DNA of 64,000 nucleotides, from assembly GCF_900231835.1 (NCBI RefSeq), contig NZ_OCTN01000001.1, forward strand, positions 1,107,747 through 1,171,746, read 5' to 3'. The notes under the pieces are model-generated. The model was not told the DNA's origin and made no database searches. It was given only the letters and a program-made list of their open reading frames with translations. Shown here piece after piece: positions 1 to 9,341 of this stretch (positions are counted from its first letter, which is position 1; each line of letters begins with the position of its first letter). Source of the DNA: Pontivivens marinum. Lineage in GTDB: Bacteria > Pseudomonadota > Alphaproteobacteria > Rhodobacterales > Rhodobacteraceae. Position numbers and translations under genes: made by a program.

Positions 1-318
1 GTTTTTCTGCATGAGGTGCGTGAGGGCGCGGCAGACCGCTCCTACGGGGTACAGGTCGCCCGTCTGGCCGGCCTGCCCGACAGTGTGGTGGATCGCGCCC
101 GTAGCGTGCTGAAAATGCTGGAATCCGAGGAGCATGGCGGCAAGGCCAAGCTGCGCATCGACGACCTACCCCTATTCGCCGTGCCGGTCAGCGAACCCGC
201 CGCGCCCAAAGCGGATTCACAGGTAGAAAGCCGCCTCGCAGATATCCTGCCCGACGGCCTGACCCCGCGTGAAGCATTGGATCTGATCTATGAGCTAAAG
301 GGGTTGATGCCTCAGTAA
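1..318 (+). CDS. mutS: DNA mismatch repair protein MutS, C-terminal end (partial)
   Basis: This is the last 105 residues of MutS, the mismatch-recognition ATPase of DNA repair; the gene is open at the left window edge and the reading frame runs through base 1. The sequence [25 protein letters not shown] matches the conserved end of the MutS ATPase domain in segments ([21 protein letters not shown]). It is followed by the helix that usually carries the ARxxL-type motif ([11 protein letters not shown]) and the C-terminal tail ending in [16 protein letters not shown], which resembles the dimerisation region. The stop overlaps the tail of the convergent flavoprotein gene by 7 bases. Nothing looks broken; only the 5' part is missing from the window. 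Confidence 0.93.
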   Translation, partial: VFLHEVREGAADRSYGVQVARLAGLPDSVVDRARSVLKMLESEEHGGKAKLRIDDLPLFAVPVSEPAAPKADSQVESRLADILPDGLTPREALDLIYELKGLMPQ

Positions 319-920
319 AGCGATTTGGAATAGCGGGCGAGCATCTGCTCGTCCGTTTCACGCGGTGCATCCGCGCCGGCGTGGTCGACCAGCATTTCAC
401 CCATTGTGGGCACCGGACGAATCTTTGCCCATGTTTCCGGTTGCCACAGGCCGGATCGCAACATGGATTTGGCGCAATGCAGATAGGCACGGGTGATCGT
501 AACCCGCAGCACGGTCAGCGCCGGCTTGCCGTTAAATCCGCATTTCTCACACAAATCCGCATCGTCCCGAATTTCCGCAACACCGCGCACACGCAATGTT
601 TCACGTACACCGGGGATCATGAAAATCAGACCAATCGCAGGATCAGCCAACAGGTTGCTGAGGCTATCCAGCCGGTTATTCCCCGGCCTGTCAGGAATCA
701 GCAGATGCGTGTCGTCCTCAACACACACAAAACCCGCAGCGTCGCCCCGTGGCGTCAGGTCCAGACCCTGAGCACCGGATGTGGACATCACCATGAATGG
801 CGACGCTGCGATAAATTGACGGCAATGGGGGTCGAGATGGATCATTTCCTTGGCAACGGCCCGTGCGCTTTTCTCGCCGTATAGCGCGCGCAGGCTTGCC
901 TCATCTGTGATCCGTCCCAT
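312..920 (-). CDS. PPOX-class FMN-dependent flavoprotein
   Basis: A 202-residue protein of the pyridoxamine 5'-phosphate oxidase-like split-barrel fold. Visible family features are the FMN-barrel strands [35 protein letters not shown] and [21 protein letters not shown], followed by a C-terminal segment with CEKCGF and [11 protein letters not shown]. This layout fits the probable FMN-dependent MSMEG_1061/DR_2398-type subfamily, whose substrate is unknown, rather than true PdxH. It converges on mutS and stands upstream of, and in the same direction as, grpE. An in-gene stretch at 597-606 equals one arm of a parS site but lacks the other arm. Confidence 0.8.
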   Translation of the reverse strand: MGRITDEASLRALYGEKSARAVAKEMIHLDPHCRQFIAASPFMVMSTSGAQGLDLTPRGDAAGFVCVEDDTHLLIPDRPGNNRLDSLSNLLADPAIGLIFMIPGVRETLRVRGVAEIRDDADLCEKCGFNGKPALTVLRVTITRAYLHCAKSMLRSGLWQPETWAKIRPVPTMGEMLVDHAGADAPRETDEQMLARYSKSLY

Positions 921-931
921 TGCTCTATCCT

Positions 932-1489
932 TTAGCCACCCGAAGATACGCCAACCTGCGCGGGGCGCAGCAAGCGCTCACCGATCATGAAGCCCTCGGT
1001 CATGACCTGAAGCACGCAGCCGGCCGCGACGCCGGGCATTGGAGCCTCGAACATTGCCTGATGCAGCTTTGGATCAAACTTATCGCCCATTTCAGGATCG
1101 ATGCGCGTGATCTTGTGCTTTTCAAAGGCGCTCAGCAGCTCACGCTGGGTCAGCTCGATACCCTCCAGCACGCCGCCAACGGCCTCACGCTGTTCATCGG
1201 TAACGGTTTCCAGCGCGCGTTTCAGGTTGTCATGCACGGGCAGCAATTCACGCGCCAGGCGTGTGCCGCCGTAAACCTCGGCGTCCTTACGGTCACGCTC
1301 CAACCGCTTGCGCAGGTTTTCCATGTCCGCATAGGTGCGCAGCAATTTGTCGCGCAACTCCTCATTCTCGCTGCGAAGGTTAGCGATTTCGGCATCCGGA
1401 TCGGCATAGCCGTCCAGATTTTCCTCGCTCTCGCCCTCGGCGTTCAGGATTTCTTCTAGATCTTGGTTCACGTCATTTTCGTCCGACAT
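932..1489 (-). CDS. grpE: Nucleotide exchange factor GrpE
   Basis: GrpE (185 residues) is the DnaK nucleotide exchange factor of the cytoplasmic Hsp70 chaperone system. An acidic N-terminus is followed by a long heptad-rich helix (about residues 30-75, with ELRDKLLRTYADMENLRKRLERD), as expected for the dimeric coiled coil. The C-terminal beta domain carries the family signature around VLQVMTEGFMIGERLLRPAQVGVS. The gene lies 24 bases downstream of hrcA on the same strand, the common alphaproteobacterial hrcA-grpE heat-shock pair. No CIRCE inverted repeat was seen nearby. Confidence 0.96.
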   Translation of the reverse strand: MSDENDVNQDLEEILNAEGESEENLDGYADPDAEIANLRSENEELRDKLLRTYADMENLRKRLERDRKDAEVYGGTRLARELLPVHDNLKRALETVTDEQREAVGGVLEGIELTQRELLSAFEKHKITRIDPEMGDKFDPKLHQAMFEAPMPGVAAGCVLQVMTEGFMIGERLLRPAQVGVSSGG

Positions 1490-1513
1490 GTTTGCTTTCC
1501 GTGCTCAGCGCGT

Positions 1514-2584
1514 TCAGCGACCGTCCTTGAGGAGTCGGCCCACCAATTGCGCGGTGTAATCAACTATCGGCACGATACGTCCGTAATTCAGCCGTGTAGG
1601 GCCGATAACGCCGATCGCTCCGATGATCTTCCGATCAGAGTTCATATAGGGAGATACGACCAGAGAGGAACCGGAAAGTGAAAAGAGCTTGTTTTCTGAC
1701 CCGATGAAAACGCGCACCCCGTCGCCATCCTCGGTCAAACTCAGCAATTGTGCCAAATCCCGCTTCCGCTCAATATCGTCAAACAGTTGGCGCACCCGCA
1801 CCAGATCGTCCTCTGCCTCGGTTGCGTCAATCAGATGCGATGTTCCGCGCACAATCAGGCGATCGCGGTCATCATTCGTATTATCGGACCATAGCGCTAC
1901 GCCCGATTCCACCAGATTGCGCGCCAGAACGTCCAGCTCCTGACGGCGCGCAGTGATTTCCAGCTCCACGATGGAGCGGGCCTCACCGACAGTGCGACCC
2001 TCCAGAATAGAGTTCAGAAAATTCGCAGCCTCACGCATGGCTGAGGGGGGCAAGCCCGGTGGCGGTGTGAACAACCGGTTTTCCACCCGCCCATCCGCCA
2101 TCACCAGAACGACCAGTGCGCGTTCCTCGGATAGGGAAACGAATTCGATATGGCGGATCGGCGCCTCAACCTGCGGGGTTAGCACCAGCGAGGCACCCCG
2201 CGTCAGGCCCGACAGCACACCGCCGGCGCGGTTCAACGCGCCTGTGATGTCATCTGTATCGGTGCCAACCGCGCGCTCGATCTCCTGCCGGTCAACGCTG
2301 TTCACGTCGCCGCCCTCGATAAATCCGTCCACAAACATCCGCAGGCCACGCTGCGTCGGGATACGGCCGGCGCTGACATGGGGGCTACCCAACAGGCCCA
2401 GCACCTCCAGATCCTGCATGACGTTGCGTATCGTGGCTGCCGACACACGCTCCGCCAAGGATCGTGACAGGGTACGTGATCCTACAGGCTCTCCCGTATC
2501 CAGATACGTCTCAACCAGTGAGCGAAACACCGCACGGGCGCGCTCATTCATATCATCCAACGTGCTGGTATGCGGATTTATCAT
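1514..2584 (-). CDS. hrcA: Heat-inducible transcription repressor HrcA
   Basis: HrcA (356 residues) is the repressor of class I heat-shock genes, which it controls by binding CIRCE elements, with GroEL favouring its active state. The N-terminal winged helix is recognisable (VETYLDTGEPVGSRTLS and VSAATIRNVMQDLE, residues about 20-65), then GLLGSPHVSAGRIPTQRGLRMFVD, a strongly conserved HrcA block. The C-terminal GAF-like dimerisation part follows (VSPYMNSDRKIIGAIGVIGPTRLNYGRIVP). Length is normal. It is divergent from rph across 112 bases, in which I found no TTAGCACTC-type CIRCE repeat, so its targets probably lie elsewhere. Confidence 0.96.
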   Translation of the reverse strand: MINPHTSTLDDMNERARAVFRSLVETYLDTGEPVGSRTLSRSLAERVSAATIRNVMQDLEVLGLLGSPHVSAGRIPTQRGLRMFVDGFIEGGDVNSVDRQEIERAVGTDTDDITGALNRAGGVLSGLTRGASLVLTPQVEAPIRHIEFVSLSEERALVVLVMADGRVENRLFTPPPGLPPSAMREAANFLNSILEGRTVGEARSIVELEITARRQELDVLARNLVESGVALWSDNTNDDRDRLIVRGTSHLIDATEAEDDLVRVRQLFDDIERKRDLAQLLSLTEDGDGVRVFIGSENKLFSLSGSSLVVSPYMNSDRKIIGAIGVIGPTRLNYGRIVPIVDYTAQLVGRLLKDGR

Positions 2585-2696
2585 GCTTATTCACAGGTAG
2601 ACATGCCACGCAGGCAGGTCAACGCCGGCGTCCCCCGACTGGACGGATATAAGCCGCATGATGTAGGGGAAGAGCAACCTTAAGCAGGAGAATACC

Positions 2697-3410
2697 ATGC
2701 GCCCTTCCGGCCGGTCCATCGATCAACTTCGCCCCGTTTCTATCGAGACGAATGTGACCATGCACGCCGAGGGTTCGTGCATCATCCGCTGTGGCAACAC
2801 CCACGTTCTGTGCACCGCATCGCTGGAACCCCGCGTGCCGCCATGGTTGCGCAATACCGGACTGGGCTGGGTCACTGCCGAATACGGAATGCTGCCGCGC
2901 GCCACGACATCGCGGAACCGTCGTGAGGCCCAAACAGGCAAGCAATCGGGACGCACGCAGGAAATCCAACGCCTGATCGGTCGCTCGCTGCGCGCCGGCG
3001 TGGACCGCGTTGCCTTGGGTGAGCGTCAGATCACCGTCGACTGCGATGTTTTGCAGGCTGATGGCGGCACCCGCTGCGCGTCCATCACCGGCGGCTGGGT
3101 TGCTTTGCGACTGGCCGTGAACAAACTGCTCAAGGCCGGTGATCTGAAAAGCGACCCGCTGCCCACCCATGTTGCCGCGGTTAGCTGTGGCATCTATGGC
3201 GGCCAAACTGTTCTGGACCTCGACTACGCCGAGGACAGCGCAGCCGGCACCGATGCGAATTTCGTCATGACCGGCAATGGCGGCCTGATCGAGGTTCAAG
3301 CCTCGGCTGAGGGGGCTGCGTTTTCACGCGATGAATTGACCAAGCTACTGGATCTTGCCGGCGCCGGCGTTGACGAACTGGTCGCCGCACAAAAGACAGC
3401 AATCGCATGA
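2697..3410 (+). CDS. rph: Ribonuclease PH
   Basis: RNase PH (237 residues) is the phosphate-dependent 3'-5' exoribonuclease that trims tRNA 3' ends, acting as a ring-shaped hexamer. The start MRPSGR is typical, and conserved blocks include [53 protein letters not shown] and the [18 protein letters not shown] core. The ATG has a good AGGAG ribosome site 7 bases upstream. Its last 4 bases overlap the start of rdgB, so the two are translationally coupled; rph-rdgB-hemW form one rightward unit. Confidence 0.97.
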   Translation: MRPSGRSIDQLRPVSIETNVTMHAEGSCIIRCGNTHVLCTASLEPRVPPWLRNTGLGWVTAEYGMLPRATTSRNRREAQTGKQSGRTQEIQRLIGRSLRAGVDRVALGERQITVDCDVLQADGGTRCASITGGWVALRLAVNKLLKAGDLKSDPLPTHVAAVSCGIYGGQTVLDLDYAEDSAAGTDANFVMTGNGGLIEVQASAEGAAFSRDELTKLLDLAGAGVDELVAAQKTAIA

Positions 3411-4021
3411 TGCGCAAACTTTCCTCGGGCGACCGGCTGGTCCTCGCATCCCATAATGCGGGTAAGCTGCGTGAGATTACGGCACTGCTAGAACCCTATG
3501 GCATCGACGTTACCTCCGCCGGTGTTCTGGGCCTGCCAGAGCCTGAAGAAACCGAGGATACCTTTGCCGGTAATGCGCGGCTAAAGGCACATTTCGCGGC
3601 AAAGGAAACCGGCCTGATCGCTCTCAGCGATGATTCCGGTATCGAAGTTGATGCGCTGGACGGCGCGCCCGGCGTCTACACCGCCGACTGGGCCGAAACG
3701 GAAAACGGTCGGGACTTTATGCAAGCGATGAGCCGCACATGGCGCGAGTTGGAGGAGCGTAACGCCCCCGAGCCGCGCACCGGTCGGTTTGTGTGCACGC
3801 TGTGCCTCGCATGGCCAGACGGGCATGATCAGATCTATCGTGGTGATGCGTCAGGCCGACTGGTCTGGCCCCCCCGCGGCGATCAGGGCTTTGGCTATGA
3901 TCCGATATTCATGCGCGACGGGCAAAGTGTGACCTTTGGCGAAATGCCCTATTCGCAGAAAGAACCGCTGAGCCACCGCTCCGCCGCGTTCCGTAAATTG
4001 GTGGCTGAGGCCCTTGTCTAA
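3407..4021 (+). CDS. rdgB: RdgB/HAM1-family XTP/dITP pyrophosphatase
   Basis: A 204-residue non-canonical purine NTP pyrophosphatase that removes dITP/XTP from the nucleotide pool and so prevents misincorporation into DNA. The N-terminal substrate loop [12 protein letters not shown] (SHNxxK) and the metal-binding stretch [25 protein letters not shown] are clear, as is the C-terminal FGYDPIF block with [12 protein letters not shown]. It overlaps rph by 4 bases and hemW by 8 bases, which indicates a tightly coupled operon. Confidence 0.96.
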   Translation: MMRKLSSGDRLVLASHNAGKLREITALLEPYGIDVTSAGVLGLPEPEETEDTFAGNARLKAHFAAKETGLIALSDDSGIEVDALDGAPGVYTADWAETENGRDFMQAMSRTWRELEERNAPEPRTGRFVCTLCLAWPDGHDQIYRGDASGRLVWPPRGDQGFGYDPIFMRDGQSVTFGEMPYSQKEPLSHRSAAFRKLVAEALV

Positions 4022-5186
4022 AGTCCTATCCCCCGATTGGCGCAATGGTGGCTTTGGCGTCTATGTGCACTGGCCCTTTTGCCAGTCCAAATGCCCCTAT
4101 TGCGACTTTAACTCGCATGTCCGGCGTGAAGTCGATCATGCTGCATGGCGCGACGCCCTGTGCCGTGAGATCGACCATGCCGCAGCGCTCAGCGGACCAC
4201 GCCGCGTCGATACCGTCTTTTTCGGCGGCGGCACGCCCAGCCTGATGCACCCCGACACCATCGCCGCAATCATGCAGCGTATCGCCACTGTGTGGTCCCT
4301 ATCGCCGGATGCAGAGGTCACGCTGGAGGCCAATCCCACCTCCGTGGAGGCAGGCAAGTTCCAGGGCTTTCGCGATGCCGGCATCAATCGTGTGTCCATG
4401 GGCATACAGGCGCTAAACGACCCTGACCTGAAACGACTAGGACGTATGCACACCGCGCGTGAGGCTATGGATGCGTTCGACGTTGCACGTCGCACATTTG
4501 ACCGCGTCAGTTTTGATCTGATTTATGCACGTCAGGGGCAGGATCGGGATGCATGGAAATCCGAGTTGAATCAAGCGATTAACTTAGGTTTAGATCATCT
4601 TTCCCTATATCAGTTAACCATCGAATCTACGACACGCTTTGGTGAGCTACACGCACGCGGAGCGCTGCGTGGCCTGCCCAGCGATGCGCATGCAAGCGAC
4701 ATGTATTTCGACACGCAGGAGATCATGGATGCGGCTGGCCTATCCGCTTATGAAATCTCAAACCACGCACGGGCCGGCGCGGAATCGCAGCACAACCTGA
4801 TCTATTGGCGTTATGGCGACTATGCCGGTATCGGACCCGGCGCGCATGGTCGCATTACCGACGGCAAAGGCAACCGCCTAGCCACCGAGACCCTGCGAAT
4901 GCCCGAGGAATGGTTAAATTCAGCCAAAACCACCGGCCATGGCTACCTGCCCACTGAGGAGCTGACATCGCACGATCAGGCTGTGGAGTGTATTTTGATG
5001 GGGCTACGCCTCAGCGAAGGTATCAATTTGGAACGGGTTCGCAGACTGGATGCCAACTTCTTGAACGAGGACGCCTTGGTTAGCTTGACCGATGGTGGAC
5101 AAGTCTCGGTCGATGCGGATCAATTGAAAATCACACCACGCGGGCGGCCCATCACAAATGCTATCCTACGGGAACTGATCGCCTGA
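4014..5186 (+). CDS. hemW: Radical SAM protein HemW (heme chaperone, formerly HemN-like)
   Basis: A 390-residue radical SAM protein of the HemW family. HemW binds heme and is considered a heme chaperone, not the oxygen-independent coproporphyrinogen oxidase for which it is often annotated. The iron-sulfur motif CQSKCPYC lies at residues 23-30 inside VHWPFCQSKCPYCDFNSH. FFGGGTPSLM follows at about residue 68. The cysteine after the CxxxCxxC motif that typifies true HemN is absent, since the cluster is followed by DFN. The start is a TTG at 4014 within the end of rdgB, with GAGG just upstream. It meets parB tail to tail with no gap. Confidence 0.92.
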   Translation: MSKVLSPDWRNGGFGVYVHWPFCQSKCPYCDFNSHVRREVDHAAWRDALCREIDHAAALSGPRRVDTVFFGGGTPSLMHPDTIAAIMQRIATVWSLSPDAEVTLEANPTSVEAGKFQGFRDAGINRVSMGIQALNDPDLKRLGRMHTAREAMDAFDVARRTFDRVSFDLIYARQGQDRDAWKSELNQAINLGLDHLSLYQLTIESTTRFGELHARGALRGLPSDAHASDMYFDTQEIMDAAGLSAYEISNHARAGAESQHNLIYWRYGDYAGIGPGAHGRITDGKGNRLATETLRMPEEWLNSAKTTGHGYLPTEELTSHDQAVECILMGLRLSEGINLERVRRLDANFLNEDALVSLTDGGQVSVDADQLKITPRGRPITNAILRELIA

Positions 5187-6056
5187 TCAGACACCGCCTG
5201 ATAGCAATTGGCACAACCGATCCAGCTCATCCAGATCATTATAGGTTACACTGACCTGACCGCCACCGCCGGCCTGATGCTGAATAGACACCGCCAAACC
5301 CAACGTCGCTGACAAATCCCCCTCCAGCGAACGTGTATCGGCGTCCTTTTTCGGCGCGCGGGGCTGCTGACGGGTACCCAAACCAACCGGCGCCTTTGCA
5401 CGCTTTTCCGCCTCACGTACCGACAGGCCCTGCTGCACGATTTGATGCGCCAGCGGTACTGGATCAGCCAAGGGGACAAGGGTACGTGCATGGCCGGCGG
5501 TCAGCTTACCGTCCACCAGCATATCCAGAATTTCATCTGGAAGTACAAGTAATCTCAATAGGTTAGCGATGTAGGAGCGGGATTTACCCAGCGCCTCGGC
5601 TAGTTTTTCCTGAGTATGCCCGAACTTTTCCATCAGTTGCTTATAGCCGCGAGCCTCCTCAACAGCGTTAAGATCAGATCGCTGAATGTTCTCGATGATT
5701 GCGACTTCGAGCACTTCGACATCGTTAAATTCACGTATAACAACGGGAAGTTCATGCAGTTTTGCTCGCTGCGATGCACGCCAGCGACGCTCACCCGCTA
5801 CGATCTGGTATCGTTCACTGTTTTTGGGATCAACGCGAACAATCAGCGGCTGAATAACGCCCTTCTCACGGATTGAGCGAGTCAGTTCCTCTAAGTTCTC
5901 TTCAGTAAAACTGCGGCGCGGCTGATCCGGGTTTGGAGAGATATTATCGATTGGCAGGTGTTGTACGTTCTGATTGCCAGAGGATTGTGCCGGATCAACG
6001 TCCACCAACAAGGCAGACAAACCACGGCCTAAGCCCTTACGATCCGGTTTACGCAT
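5187..6056 (-). CDS. parB: Chromosome partitioning protein ParB
   Basis: ParB (289 residues) is the parS-binding CTPase clamp that loads near the origin and drives segregation with ParA. In order: the N-terminal ParA-interaction segment KGLGRGLSALL, the CTP-binding domain with IQPLIVR and the GERRWRA box, the helix-turn-helix TQEKLAEALGKSRSYIANLLRLL, and a C-terminal dimerisation tail. The ATG at 6056 is preferred over the in-frame TTG at 6068 because a GGAG ribosome site sits 7 bases before it. It follows parA by 19 bases. Two perfect parS sites (7414-7429 and 9323-9338) lie close upstream, which fits a chromosomal system. Confidence 0.96.
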   Translation of the reverse strand: MRKPDRKGLGRGLSALLVDVDPAQSSGNQNVQHLPIDNISPNPDQPRRSFTEENLEELTRSIREKGVIQPLIVRVDPKNSERYQIVAGERRWRASQRAKLHELPVVIREFNDVEVLEVAIIENIQRSDLNAVEEARGYKQLMEKFGHTQEKLAEALGKSRSYIANLLRLLVLPDEILDMLVDGKLTAGHARTLVPLADPVPLAHQIVQQGLSVREAEKRAKAPVGLGTRQQPRAPKKDADTRSLEGDLSATLGLAVSIQHQAGGGGQVSVTYNDLDELDRLCQLLSGGV

Positions 6057-6075
6057 AACGGACTCCAAATATCAT

Positions 6076-6843
6076 TTAAGCGCCCGCCGAACGGCTTCGC
6101 AACTCAGCCGCAAGACGTTGATAGGCTAGGCTACCTGCGCTGGTTTCATCGTAAAGGAGGGCCGGCATCGCGTGGGATGGAGCCTCGGACAGACGGACAT
6201 TTCGCGGGATTACCGTCTCAAATACCATCTCGCCCAATGTCTGACGCGCATCGGCCGCAACCTGATGGCATAGATTATTCCGGCGATCATACATCGTCAG
6301 GACAATGCCCTCAATCTCCAGCTTTGGATTCAGGGCGGAGCGCACTTCCTTGATCGTACTCAAGAGTTGAGTCAGCCCTTCAAGCGCAAAAAACTCACAT
6401 TGCAGCGGTACCAGCACGGAATTTGCAGCCGAAAGCGCGTTCAATGTCAGCAAATTTAGCGCGGGTGGGCAGTCAACCAGCACGTAATCATAGTCGCCAC
6501 TTTCAGATCGTAGGCAATCGCGCAGCCGGTTTGCCCTGTTCGACTCCCCCGACAACGTAATATCAACCGAACTGAGATCCGAAGTTGCCGGTACAATCGA
6601 CAGATTTGGAACAATTGTGGGGAGTGCAGCGGCGGAAATAGGCAACCGCTCAACAAGCACGTCATAAGTAGATTTTTGCCGTGCGCTATTCTCGATCCCA
6701 ATTCCGGTGGAGGCATTACCCTGAGGATCAAGATCGACCAACAACACACGCTGTCCAACCGCAGCCAAGGCAGTGCCCAGGTTAATGGCAGTCGTGGTTT
6801 TACCCACCCCGCCCTTCTGATTTGCGAGTGAAATTACCTTCAT
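6076..6843 (-). CDS. parA: Chromosome partitioning ATPase ParA (Soj)
   Basis: ParA (255 residues) is the deviant Walker ATPase that moves ParB-bound origins along the nucleoid. The deviant Walker A motif KGGVGKTTTAINLG is at residues 10-23, followed by the Walker A' region VLLVDLDPQGNASTG and the Walker B-like DYVLVDCPPALNLLTLNAL. The length is that of chromosomal Soj-type proteins, with no N-terminal helix-turn-helix of the kind found in plasmid P1/F ParA. It sits between rsmG and parB in one leftward unit. Confidence 0.96.
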   Translation of the reverse strand: MKVISLANQKGGVGKTTTAINLGTALAAVGQRVLLVDLDPQGNASTGIGIENSARQKSTYDVLVERLPISAAALPTIVPNLSIVPATSDLSSVDITLSGESNRANRLRDCLRSESGDYDYVLVDCPPALNLLTLNALSAANSVLVPLQCEFFALEGLTQLLSTIKEVRSALNPKLEIEGIVLTMYDRRNNLCHQVAADARQTLGEMVFETVIPRNVRLSEAPSHAMPALLYDETSAGSLAYQRLAAELRSRSAGA

Positions 6844-6855
6844 TTTGGGTCACTT

Positions 6856-7461
6856 TCAGACACGATTCAGGTTCCGAATTTGAAGGATCGCGCTATCCTT
6901 GTTGGTAAGACTTTGAACCTCCAGCAGGTCAAAAGTCCAGTCTTTGCGCGCATCTGTGATCTCCATTTGCCGATTAGACCCTTTGAGAAACAATGCTGTG
7001 CCATCAGCGGACAGATGGCGTTCGGCAAATTCCAGTAACATCGCTAACGGCGCGAGCGCACGTGCGCTAAGAACCCTCACGGAAAGTGGCTCAACCTGCT
7101 CAATCCGGGCGTTCAAAACACGTGCTGATAGGCCACATTCACGAATGACCGTCTGCATAAACAAGCATTTGCGCTGATCGCTTTCGATTAAAGTAAGATC
7201 GCGCTTAGGGTTCAGGCACGCCACAACCAAACCAGGAAAGCCCCCTCCGGAGCCAATATCAGCCCACTTTGCATCTTCGTTGGCAAGCTCTGCGACCTGC
7301 ACAGAATCCAGTATATGCCTCGACCAAACATCTTTCAGAGTACTGGGCGCCACAAGGTTAATTCGCGGATTCCAGCGGTTAAGCAGTGAAACATAGGTTT
7401 CTAGGCGCTCTAATGTTTCACGTGAAACATGATTGGCGATTTTAGAGCGTGCATCAGTCAT
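6856..7461 (-). CDS. rsmG: 16S rRNA (guanine(527)-N7)-methyltransferase RsmG
   Basis: RsmG/GidB (201 residues) methylates the 530-loop of 16S rRNA using S-adenosylmethionine; loss of it confers low-level streptomycin resistance in several bacteria. The SAM-binding motif WADIGSGGGFPGLVVA is visible at about residues 65-80, with RARALAPLAMLLE later. The stop of mnmG is 3 bases before its ATG. Its early codons (NHVSRET, residues 10-16) encode a perfect parS site at 7414-7429, so the reading frame is constrained there by a DNA function. Confidence 0.96.
   Translation of the reverse strand: MTDARSKIANHVSRETLERLETYVSLLNRWNPRINLVAPSTLKDVWSRHILDSVQVAELANEDAKWADIGSGGGFPGLVVACLNPKRDLTLIESDQRKCLFMQTVIRECGLSARVLNARIEQVEPLSVRVLSARALAPLAMLLEFAERHLSADGTALFLKGSNRQMEITDARKDWTFDLLEVQSLTNKDSAILQIRNLNRV
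7414..7429. promoter_or_regulatory. parS site (ParB-binding centromere), copy 1
   Basis: TGTTTCACGTGAAACA, a perfect 16-bp palindrome identical to the consensus bacterial parS. It lies inside the 5' part of rsmG, about 570 bases upstream of parA and 5.5 kb from the candidate origin. Chromosomal ParB proteins nucleate at such sites and then spread as CTP-dependent clamps. Confidence 0.95.
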
Positions 7462-7464
7462 AAA

Positions 7465-9339
7465 TCAGGCCGACTTTCGTGAATATCGACGGGTAGCCGC
7501 AATCAATAGGTTCAACGCCGCAGGAGTCATTCCCTCAATCCGAGAAGCTTGCGCAATTGAGCCGGGGCGCACAGTGGATAGCTTACCCTTTAACTCTGTG
7601 GAAAGCCCCGCAACGCCTGAATAATCTAAATCAGATGGCAAAAGCGCCTCTGCATCACGTTTAAGTGCAGCAATATCCTTTTTCTGCCGCTCCAGATAAT
7701 TTGCGTATAGGGCATCAATCGAAAGCTGACCCATGATCTGATCATCAATTGATGCAGCATGCGGACACAACGCAACGACATCCTTCGTAGTCGTATCTGG
7801 TCGAGCCATCAGCTCAAATAGGCTACGGCGCTGGCCATCTTGGTTAACCTGAAGTCCGACAGCGATCGCTTCGTTTGGGGTAAACGTCGTTGTTGTCAGA
7901 ATCTCACGGCCGCGAGACAGTGCATCACTCTTTTTCGTAAAGAGATCAGAACGCTTTGATCCAACACAGCCAATATCCATTCCTAGCTTTGTTAGCCTCT
8001 GATCAGCATTGTCAGCGCGTAGAGCCAACCGATATTCAGCCCGCGAAGTAAACATTCTGTATGGTTCAGCAACCCCACGCGTCACCAAATCATCAACCAT
8101 TACACCGATATACGCTTGGGATCGATCCAAGATGAATGGATCCCTACCCTTCACAGATAGGGCGGCATTTAGTCCGGCCACCAAACCCTGCGCCGCTGCT
8201 TCCTCATAACCTGTCGTGCCATTGATCTGCCCCGCTAAGTACAAACCCGGGCAGTTCAGTACGTTCAGTCGGGAATCTAGCGACCGAGGATCAACGTAAT
8301 CGTACTCAATTGCATATCCCGGCTGTACGATTTCCACGTTTTCCAATCCACCTATCGACCGAACATAATTATCTTGCACCTCGACAGGTAATGAGGTCGA
8401 TATCCCATTTGGATATACGACATCAGAGGTCAGACCCTCAGGCTCTAGAAAAATTTGATGTGACGTTTTATCTGCAAAACGTACAACTTTATCCTCGATT
8501 GAGGGGCAGTATCGCGGGCCAACACCCTCAATATGCCCACCATACATCGCAGAGCGGTGTAGATTTTCGCGAATTATGTCGTGGGTACGCTCATTCGTAT
8601 GGGTAATTCCGCATGCGATTTGCCTCGGCAAAGACCCAGAATCCATGAATGAGAAGCGCGAAGGCTCTTCATCAGCATCCTGATATTCAAGCTCAGACCA
8701 TGCAATTGTCTTGGAATTCAAGCGAGGTGGCGTCCCAGTTTTCAATCGCCCTAACGGTAAGCCAAGGTCCTCAATCCGTTTTGCCAGTAGCAATGACGCT
8801 GGATCGCCCATGCGACCGCCCTCATGCGTTACATCCCCAATATGGATAATGCCGCGCAGAAACGTACCAGCAGTCAAAATCACTGCCGAAGCAGAAACTT
8901 CGCTATCATCAGACAGGCGTACACCTGTAACGCGCCCACCATCCATCAACAGATCATCAACGCTAGCCTCGATAATCGTGACGTTTTCAGCAGTTATGAA
9001 TTCCGCCTGCATATGTTTCCGGTAGAGATCGCGATCAGCTTGGGTTCGCGGCCCTTGGACGGCAGGACCTTTTCGGCGATTCAACATCCGAAATTGAATA
9101 CCTGCACGGTCGGCGACACGCCCCATCACACCGTCTAAGGCGTCAATCTCGCGCACGAGATGCCCTTTTCCCAATCCACCAATGGCCGGATTACAGGACA
9201 TTTCGCCAATACGATCCCGCCGATGCGTAATCAGGGCAACGCGGACACCCATCCGATGGGCGGCCATTGCAGCTTCTGAACCTGCATGCCCTCCCCCAAC
9301 TACGATCACATCGAACGCTTTATGTTTCACGTGAAACAT
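7465..9339 (-). CDS. mnmG: tRNA uridine-5-carboxymethylaminomethyl modification enzyme MnmG (GidA)
   Basis: MnmG is the FAD/NADH-dependent partner of MnmE that builds the (c)mnm5U34 modification at the tRNA wobble position. Visible blocks are the dinucleotide-binding [45 protein letters not shown], the [15 protein letters not shown] block, [14 protein letters not shown] and the C-terminal helical domain ending before YSRKSA. I place the start at the ATG at 9339 (624 residues, [16 protein letters not shown]). The alternative is an in-frame TTG at 9357 that would overlap mnmE. The first six codons, MFHVKH, are themselves a parS site. Confidence 0.95.
   Translation of the reverse strand: MFHVKHKAFDVIVVGGGHAGSEAAMAAHRMGVRVALITHRRDRIGEMSCNPAIGGLGKGHLVREIDALDGVMGRVADRAGIQFRMLNRRKGPAVQGPRTQADRDLYRKHMQAEFITAENVTIIEASVDDLLMDGGRVTGVRLSDDSEVSASAVILTAGTFLRGIIHIGDVTHEGGRMGDPASLLLAKRIEDLGLPLGRLKTGTPPRLNSKTIAWSELEYQDADEEPSRFSFMDSGSLPRQIACGITHTNERTHDIIRENLHRSAMYGGHIEGVGPRYCPSIEDKVVRFADKTSHQIFLEPEGLTSDVVYPNGISTSLPVEVQDNYVRSIGGLENVEIVQPGYAIEYDYVDPRSLDSRLNVLNCPGLYLAGQINGTTGYEEAAAQGLVAGLNAALSVKGRDPFILDRSQAYIGVMVDDLVTRGVAEPYRMFTSRAEYRLALRADNADQRLTKLGMDIGCVGSKRSDLFTKKSDALSRGREILTTTTFTPNEAIAVGLQVNQDGQRRSLFELMARPDTTTKDVVALCPHAASIDDQIMGQLSIDALYANYLERQKKDIAALKRDAEALLPSDLDYSGVAGLSTELKGKLSTVRPGSIAQASRIEGMTPAALNLLIAATRRYSRKSA
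9323..9338. promoter_or_regulatory. parS site (ParB-binding centromere), copy 2, over the mnmG start
   Basis: A second perfect TGTTTCACGTGAAACA, 1.9 kb from the first and 3.5 kb from the candidate origin. It begins one base after the A of the mnmG start codon and encodes residues 1-6 of MnmG. ParB bound here would sit exactly over the mnmE/mnmG junction. Confidence 0.95.
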
Positions 9340-9341
9340 CC

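Noticed and set aside
597..606. parS-like half site in the PPOX flavoprotein gene
   Set aside because: Only the first ten bases match; the second arm is ACACCG instead of GAAACA, so it should not bind ParB well.
2585..2696. CIRCE element between hrcA and rph
   Set aside because: No TTAGCACTC-N9-GAGTGCTAA-like repeat is present.
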